Shown here: one piece after another, positions 57,847-64,000 of the stretch
Layout: every line of letters begins with the position of its first letter
Position numbering within the stretch: position 1 is the first letter of the stretch
Assembly (NCBI GenBank): GCA_965153455.1
Contig: OZ234494.1
Location: 16,616,001 to 16,680,000 of the forward strand
Origin: Sphagnum compactum
Lineage: Eukaryota > Bryophyta > Sphagnopsida > Sphagnales
Reading direction: 5' to 3'
DNA: 64,000 bases
Translations under genes and position numbers: made by a program
The notes under the pieces: generated by a model
What the model was told of the DNA's origin: nothing
What the model saw: only the letters and a program-made list of their open reading frames with translations
Databases searched by the model: none

Positions 57847-58758
57847 GGTTGTCACAACATCTGAGCATTTGTCATAACACGATAGACACATTTGGATGCA
57901 GACACACCCATGTGTCACATTAGTATATGGTCAATTTGAATCAACCTAGGTCAAAGGGACTTTCAGACTTCCCAGGGTAAGCTTATGGGCAACTAAAATT
58001 GGGCCTGTTTTGGTCATTATAAAGTTTACGATGATGGAAAAAAATTCGGTCAGTAAGCCTACAATTCTTGAAATTTTTTTGTCACCACACAATTGGTGAT
58101 GAAATGCTTTTAGTCATCACAAATGATGACTAAATTTTTTTTGGTCATCTCCCATTTGTGAATTTAGGTCGTCCGATTAACGGTGGATTGATTTCCACCA
58201 TTGATTCGGCGACAAAATTTTGTCTGCCTGGTAATAAAATGTATACCTTACATATCAATACCCTTTTTTAAAAATGTTGCGCACCAATTGTCCAAAACAA
58301 CTAAAGTCATACACATCAAAAAAAAAGGGAGGAAAAATTACAATTTGAACCTCTTTATATAGGTTAAATTAAGGGTACCCCAAAATTGGGGGCACCCAAA
58401 AAAATTTGCAACCAAAAAAATTCAATCCTCATTTGATGATGTTTGACAGCCAAAAATTTGGTCGCCATCTAACGGTGTTCCCATGCACCAACAACACATG
58501 GCTATTGAATGTCATCAAATGGCAATTGAATTTTTTCAGTCGCTAATGGGATGTGTGGACAGTCAACAACTGAAAAAAATTGGTTGCCATTTTTAAAATC
58601 TAAAAGTGACTGAAAATTTTCAATCACCAACTATAGATTGTACAGTTGATGACCAAAAATTTTCAATCACCAATTGGCCAACTATCCAATTAGTGACCAA
58701 AATTAGGCGACTAATGGCAACTAAATATATTTTGGTTACCTTCGATCGCCAATGGTAT

Positions 58759-59653
58759 TGACGCACCCCCACGCTCTTTGAAAGACTCAAATGTGAATCT
58801 GAAAATGAAAACATCGAAAGAAGGAGTTGGGGTACACTCCCTAGCTCGAAACACTTCGAAGGTAGAAGGGCGTGCTAGAGCTTCAGGATAGGGACTAGGA
58901 CAAGTGATAAATGGGTCAATTATTCACACGGATCTACACAAACCAAACAACAAATTGGTTTGTGTGTGGTTGGAGCACTTTTGGTGAAGGTTGAACCACA
59001 AGTATACATAGATTCACAAAACTCACCACAGCCTGGACTTGGGGGAAGCCACCACCTTCCCCCTTATAGTATTCTCTGTGATTAGCCATAGGGGGTGCAT
59101 CCAAATGTCATTTTGTCCCAAGTGGAAAGTCCCGAAACTCTCAAAATTGGGACTCCTGACACTTTGGAGGGCCATAACTTCTTGTGTAGACCTCCAATTG
59201 AGGTGAGGTCTAAAGCAAAGTTGTAGCCCTCATTGAGATCTTTCTAAAAATATGTGGCACACCACCTGTACATACATATTTCAGGCAATTCTTGACTTTT
59301 AGTGGTCGAGAATCAAATTGGCACTTTGACTCCCAACCCTTCTTTTGGCCATAACTTGTGTTTTAATTAACTCAAATGGGTCATCTGAGCCCATTTTAGA
59401 TATCTACATTTCAAGATCTTCTCAATGGTATAAGGAACTCTTTAATCAAATGAGTTGCGACCCTTGAAATACATTTTTGAAGATTTCAAACTCCATAAGG
59501 ATTCCAACTCCCAAAGTGGGAGTCCACTTGGGAGTGTGTGGGTTCATTCCCTCACACTCTCAGGAGTGCAAATGTGATTCTTAGGTTGCACTATTGGCTC
59601 GCACCTTTCCCTACCTTTGCTTTGGTCACGAGTCCAAGGCTAAGGTCATGACA
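58759..59653. mobile_element. Old solo LTR nested in the family G element
   Basis: 895 bp starting TGACGCACCCC and ending AAGGTCATGACA. It is related along its length to 17198-18016 (GGGGGAAGCCACCACCTTCC, TTGTAGCCCTC, CTTCTTTTGGCCATAACTTG). CpGs of the young copy are mostly TpG or CpA here. The flanking pentamers GGTAT and AGTAC agree at 3 of 5 positions, with both differences being transitions. The host GGTCGCCA array continues on both sides. Confidence 0.75.
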
Positions 59654-60189
59654 AGTACAGTGGTCTGATGGCGATCAAACCATTTTTCAGTCGCCATCCA
59701 ACAGCCTTGAATCTATGATGCCTATAGGTCGTTGAATGGCGACCGAAAATTTTCAGTCACCAATAAATCTGAGCCGTTGGACCAGGCCTTGCACTATATC
59801 GTGCATTTGATGGTAACTGAAGGAGACCGAAACAAGCTTAAGCCCAGTCCTAGGGCTTTGGGCATGTGTGGGTCCATTATAAGACCCACACTTTTGTCAT
59901 TTCTTGTATTTCCTTCCCTATGTGTGAGGACTTTGTTTGCTCTGAGCAATTAGTGCCATACATTTGAAAGAAAGTGGGAGTCTTTTGGAAGGCTTTTAAG
60001 TTTAAAACACCAATTGTGAAAATAATTGTGTGCTAGACTTAAATGTCAAACCTCTTAGAGGACCTCCATACTAATTAATTATACATTTTTTTTGAACTTA
60101 ACCTTAATTTACCCCACCTTTAACCCTAATTTTTCCTTAACTTTAATTTATGTTTACCTATTTATTAACAGACATTGGGTACAATGGTA

Positions 60190-62480
60190 GACGATGCAGA
60201 CTAAAGGAGAGTGGTCAGGGGCCATGGCATAAAAGGAAAAAGGCATGGGGCAAAATTTGAAACATTTAAAGACCCAACCTTCGTAGCAAATGTTAAATGG
60301 CAAAACCTTCCCCAACCTTGGTCATACACATTATAATCTTCCTATGTGTGGTGGTGCCACATTAACAAGAAGTGGCCATTTTCTAGGCATGAAACCCATA
60401 GGAAAAATAATTATGCCCAATATATAAGTTGCTTGGATGAACATATGAAGGCACGCATGTTGGAGGTTTACATGGCCATGACGAGGAACGGCTTTTTTTC
60501 CAAAAGCCAAGTGCCTTTGACTGTGGCACAAATGGTTTATGCAAAGGTGGTGCTTGGGGTTCAGGTTGATTAAAGGACTGTTTCAAGCAACCGAACCAAC
60601 AATGTGCCTTTGTACCAACCAGATCAATCGATGGGGGCAAATCCATTGGCTCCTCCAAAAACTCGTTTGCTTCCTACAATAATTTCTCTAGTTTTTACAA
60701 GGAGACCTCGAGTTCCTCCCCAATCTACCCCTGTCACTCCCCCTTTCTATTTTCAACTAGTACCACTAATACCGGTTGTTCCCAAAACAACAGCACTAAA
60801 TATTTTTTGTAGTCAAGATCTGGATCTTGTGATGAGCAACCGAATTGTTCACCACCTTTGGGAACAAAACCCCCCTCAATCATCATTGAACACAAACAAC
60901 CCCATGGATGCAGCATAGTTGGATTTTGTGGTTCAAATGACATTTTATTTGCCATTTGACATGATAGACGGTCAAGGGCGGTTGGCACAAAATGCTAGCA
61001 TATTGTCATCCACAAGAGGGCCCGACATTGTAGAACATGCTTTAGAAGTGTTGCGAAGGTAAATGGGCGTAATGTAGACACAATTTTGGGAGGTGACATC
61101 GAAACGCAATGCACTATGTGAACAATTGGCTGCATGCTAAGCAAAGTGTCTTGGGCTAAAACAAAATGTTGCCACTTAGCAATAAGCACTCACAAAGGCC
61201 ACTAAAGTGGAAAAAGAACACCTAAAATTTTGTGGAAAACATTTAAACGCTACCATCAAACATTAATTGATATTAAAGAATCAAAAAGATGCTAAAGAGT
61301 TTATGAAGGCAACCAAACAGATGTCGAACCACATGCCTCTTGCATGTATTTTGGTAACATCTTGAACTACACAAATGGAGGCAGAACTTGTAAGAATGCA
61401 AGCGAAATACTATGAAGATGGGAGGTTCTAATCACACGATTTGACATCATGGCCTAGGATATTTGAAATATTTCCTAACAATTTATCCAACATGGTGAAG
61501 AATGTAAGCATAGATTGGGTGAGACATCCCAAGCTCAATTGGGAATGTCATTGCCATGTTAGAAAAAATAGGGGAATTCTTGCGGCCCACACTTCAACCC
61601 TTCACGCAAACTAGGGAACTATGCCTTATTTGTTGCTCCAAAAGGTGCATGGATTTTGAACACTTGCCAACACATGTACCATCCACAATGCCTAATCACT
61701 TCAATGGTGGCAAAGAAGAGATGTCCACAATGTAGGGCCCCATTTCATTGGCACCTATACGAACAATTTAGTTTACCAATGGCCATGCCACAACATTGAG
61801 AGTATAATATGTTTAACACACCCAATAGGTCACAAGCATGGGGCACAAACATGAAATGGATTTGGAATGTTAGCATGTCTATTAAATTATATAGGGGAGT
61901 TAATATGACGAATGACAATATGACGAATCCATGATTCAAAAGGCATGTGAATTGTTGTACCCATCAACAACCAATACATGATGTTGTTGGTTTTATCAAA
62001 TGTTTTGAAGGTGGTGGTATAACCTAAGAACCAACAAGTTTGAATATGGTCTAAATCCAGAGCGTGTTTGGTACAACATGATGGGGGAGGAGATTGGGCA
62101 AAGGTTCACCATAAACAATCTTTAGGCTGAAACCCAAGCCAACTTAACATTGCAGGAGACTAACAAAGGGTTGTGTTTGAAAGATGATGCTACCTTTGCA
62201 TTATTAACTGCAATATCTCCTCACATAATCACAATGTTCAATGAAATAGATAGTATTCTTGGGTTCGACGTAATTTTGAATGGGGGACCCATTGGGTTAG
62301 GAAATCGTGCTAATCCACAACATGATATTAATATTGGAAAAAATAGTAGTAGAGGAGATAATAAATCGTAACAATAGGGTGAGGTGGAATTTGCCACTAA
62401 ATGCAACATATGTACATTGTAGAGTAGCCTCAATCTTGTACAAAATTGATCTTTATACAACAATATGGGCAAACAAGTTG
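60190..62480 (+). pseudogene. Decayed transposon-borne gene with RING-finger-like domain
   Basis: One frame stays coherent with few stops from about 60220 to 61400. It includes KFETFKDPTFVANVKWQNLP, HMKARMLEVYMAMTRNGFF, a Pro-rich section (60640-60790), and a Lys/Glu-rich, probably coiled-coil part (about 61200-61430). A frame change follows. CLICC at 61622 and, in another frame, CQHMYHPQC (61665-61691) plus CPQCRAPFHWHLYEQF from 61722 give a C-x2-C...C-x-H-x2-H-x2-C-x10-C-x2-C pattern, like a RING finger. The tail has LNPERVWYNMMGEEIGQRF (about 62050) and a 73-codon open part at 62150-62371. Stops and at least two frameshifts make it a pseudogene. I do not recognise a transposase catalytic core. 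Confidence 0.5.
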
Positions 62481-62689
62481 TTTCCCCTAAGAATTTGTCA
62501 CAATTAATGTAAACCTAGTTAACTACAATCATATATAAAATTTTATAATTGAAAAATGAATTGCATGATTGAATATGGCCCATAATTCTTGAATATTGAA
62601 CCTCATTGATGGCAATGTGATTGGAGTGAATGGAAAACATATATAATTGCAATTATTTGAGTGTGCCACAAAATTGCATCAAATTTCGT

Positions 62690-62790
62690 TCCCAACAAGG
62701 AAGGATTGTTTTCTATTTTTCCATTTGTTCCCAAGATGTTCCATTCAAGTTCCCAATGGGTTCCCATCAGTTATCCCATTTTTTAATGAA
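62690..62790 (+). repeat. Repeat family E, part copy
   Basis: Reads CATTTGTTCCCAAGATGTTC then AAGTTCCCAATGGGTTCCC, matching the minus strand of 23570-23660. Confidence 0.6.
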
Positions 62791-63108
62791 GGGATCACAC
62801 AAGATGGCAACTGAAAGGGTTTCAGTTGCCATTAGGGGGGAAAACGAAGAAGGGAAAAAAATTGGGGGGTGGGGGAGGGGAAAAACATTATGGGTGGCCA
62901 CCTACATGTGGTGACCAAAAGTTTTTCGATCGCCATAGTGGCATGGCGACTGAATTCGATTGTCATCCAATGACACCAACTAATTTGGTCACCATCGGAC
63001 GGTGATTATGTATTTCAGTCGCCACAAATGGATTTGTTGGCATTTTCGGTCACCATCTAAGAATTGTCAAATGGTGACCAAATTTGTCTTAGACGTCCAA
63101 TGGTAACC

Positions 63109-63394
63109 AATTTTGGAAAAGGTTTTTTGAAAGTATATGAGTTTTAAAATGCAATCCATGATTCACTTTTGAACACCTCTATTCTCATCTGGGTTTTGTG
63201 TCTTTGGTTGCCCCCTTACAACGCGTGAAACCTTGGGTGAGTTGAGGTGATCAAGTCCTTGGTGAAGAGCTATCTTTTTTGCATTTTGAACCATTTTCCA
63301 CATTGAACCTTCACTTTTTGAGACTCTAATTGTTCTTACCAATTAGTGCTTGGAAAGACTTTGGGTTTTTTGTCATCCAAAATTTGAAGGATAT
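63109..63394. other. Intergenic DNA
   Basis: Nothing recognised. Confidence 0.35.
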
Positions 63395-63482
63395 TGTCGA
63401 GTGGACAATTGAACAAACAACCATTGAGCGGACCACTGTTGGGTGGACAACCATTAGACGAATAACCATTGGGTGGTCAATT
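63395..63482. repeat. Short degenerate ~15-20-bp tandem repeat
   Basis: Five or so units such as ACCATTGGGTGG, ACCACTGTTGGGTGGAC and AACCATTAGACGA. Confidence 0.6.
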
Positions 63483-63830
63483 TGACCAAAACCCCGAAAC
63501 AAGTTATCCCACACATCATCTAAAATTTTAACCCCCCAAACCTTTGAATGGCCCACCCTTAACCATGCATAAACAAGGAGTTGCAGAAATGTGTGGTAGG
63601 GAGAGCACTTCATTGATGCAAACCCGAAAGCGTCAAAAGCTTAAAGACAATGATTTTAAACAAATCGCCACACAACAATTCTAAAAAATTGTCATGACAT
63701 CTTTTATGGAGTACATTATGGCATATTTTGATGGTGCTTTTGTGACCAAGCAAAGAACTAGCCATAAAAATATAAGCAGGTCATGGAACATAAGTTTTTG
63801 ACAGAATTAGAAGGATCCTTGCAATACACT

Positions 63831-64000
63831 CACTACTACCAAAGTGGGGTGTAATTTACTAGCTTAAGTCACTATGGGACCTTCAAAGTGAAATAACTTC
63901 ATTGCATTTTACTGATTTCACCTAGTGAAAGTTATTTCATTATAATATCATTATGTAGACATCATGTTTCATTTCTAGTTAACATAATTCACTATTACAA
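63831..64000 (+). mobile_element. CACTA-type MITE relatives at the window end
   Basis: CACTACTACCAAAGTGGGGT at 63831 and the following GTAATTTACTAG match the start of 41705-41935. A second start, CACTATTACAA, lies at 63990 and is cut by the window edge. Confidence 0.55.

Larger units (their letters stand above)
57847..63108. mobile_element. Putative 5.3-kb element with GGTCGCCA-type ends and subterminal arrays (family G, long form)
   Basis: The left end is GGTTGTCACAAC. The right end, read inward, is GGTTACCATTGGACG. Both look like CpG-decayed forms of GGTCGCCA. The same motif (GGTCGCCAT, TGGTGACC, CAGTCGCCA and variants) is repeated in the left 57950-59840 and right 62895-63108 zones. The first 120 bp match the reverse complement of the right end of 19149-19700. 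Between the arrays lie a decayed gene (60190-62480) and a nested solo LTR. The ends agree over only about 7 of 9 bases and no target duplication is evident, so the element and its right boundary are inference. Confidence 0.5.

Noticed and set aside
57847-63108. Family G element as a CACTA transposon
   Set aside because: Ends are GGTYRYCA-type, not CACTA, and no 3-bp duplication is clear. The likeness to CACTA subterminal arrays is organisational only.

Overview
The window is nuclear DNA from a land plant with a repeat-rich, AT-rich genome. Three things point there. One recognisable gene belongs to the land-plant-specific EPIDERMAL PATTERNING FACTOR-LIKE (EPFL) secreted peptide family, and it has plant-type introns. 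Short TTTAGGG (telobox) runs occur at several places. The mobile elements are typical plant classes (CACTA, hAT, PIF/Harbinger-like MITEs, LTR and LINE). CpG looks eroded to TpG/CpA over most of the window, but not in the EPFL region or in one apparently young solo LTR. I cannot name the species or say whether it is a bryophyte, fern or seed plant.

Layout. 1-13 kb is gene-poor and AT-rich, with small repeats, a 0.6 kb terminal-inverted-repeat (TIR) element and a very AT-rich block near 8 kb. 13.3-15.15 kb holds a decayed minus-strand coding stretch. 15.2-19.7 kb is a transposon cluster: a small CACTA MITE, a 2.58 kb CACTA element (TSD AAA) carrying a nested 819 bp solo LTR (TSD GCTAC), and a 0.55 kb element made largely of GGTCGCCA-type motifs. 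20-32 kb has duplicated segments, a hAT-like element, a 120 bp hairpin and a dead LINE reverse transcriptase. 32.8-35 kb has a pair of 214 bp MITEs in opposite orientation, flanking two hAT-like elements that share three copies of one 8-bp target. 36.8-46.5 kb has another hAT MITE, a GT/GC microsatellite with a minisatellite, a decayed zinc-finger-like coding stretch, a tandemly duplicated CACTA MITE and inverted copies of a dispersed repeat.

50-55 kb is the only convincing gene island. A three-exon EPFL gene lies on the minus strand (53211 to 52111), with a GC- and CpG-rich upstream region and, further upstream, five 50-bp tandem repeats each centred on a near-palindrome. 57.8-63.1 kb appears to be one 5.3 kb element bounded by GGTYRYCA-type ends. 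It has subterminal motif arrays, a nested old solo LTR and a decayed open reading stretch ending in a RING-finger-like domain. It looks like the long relative of the short 19 kb element.

Apart from the EPFL gene, most coding signals are decayed transposon genes, so there is no operon-like cooperation to describe. All boundaries, splice sites and repeat relations were read by eye and not computed.
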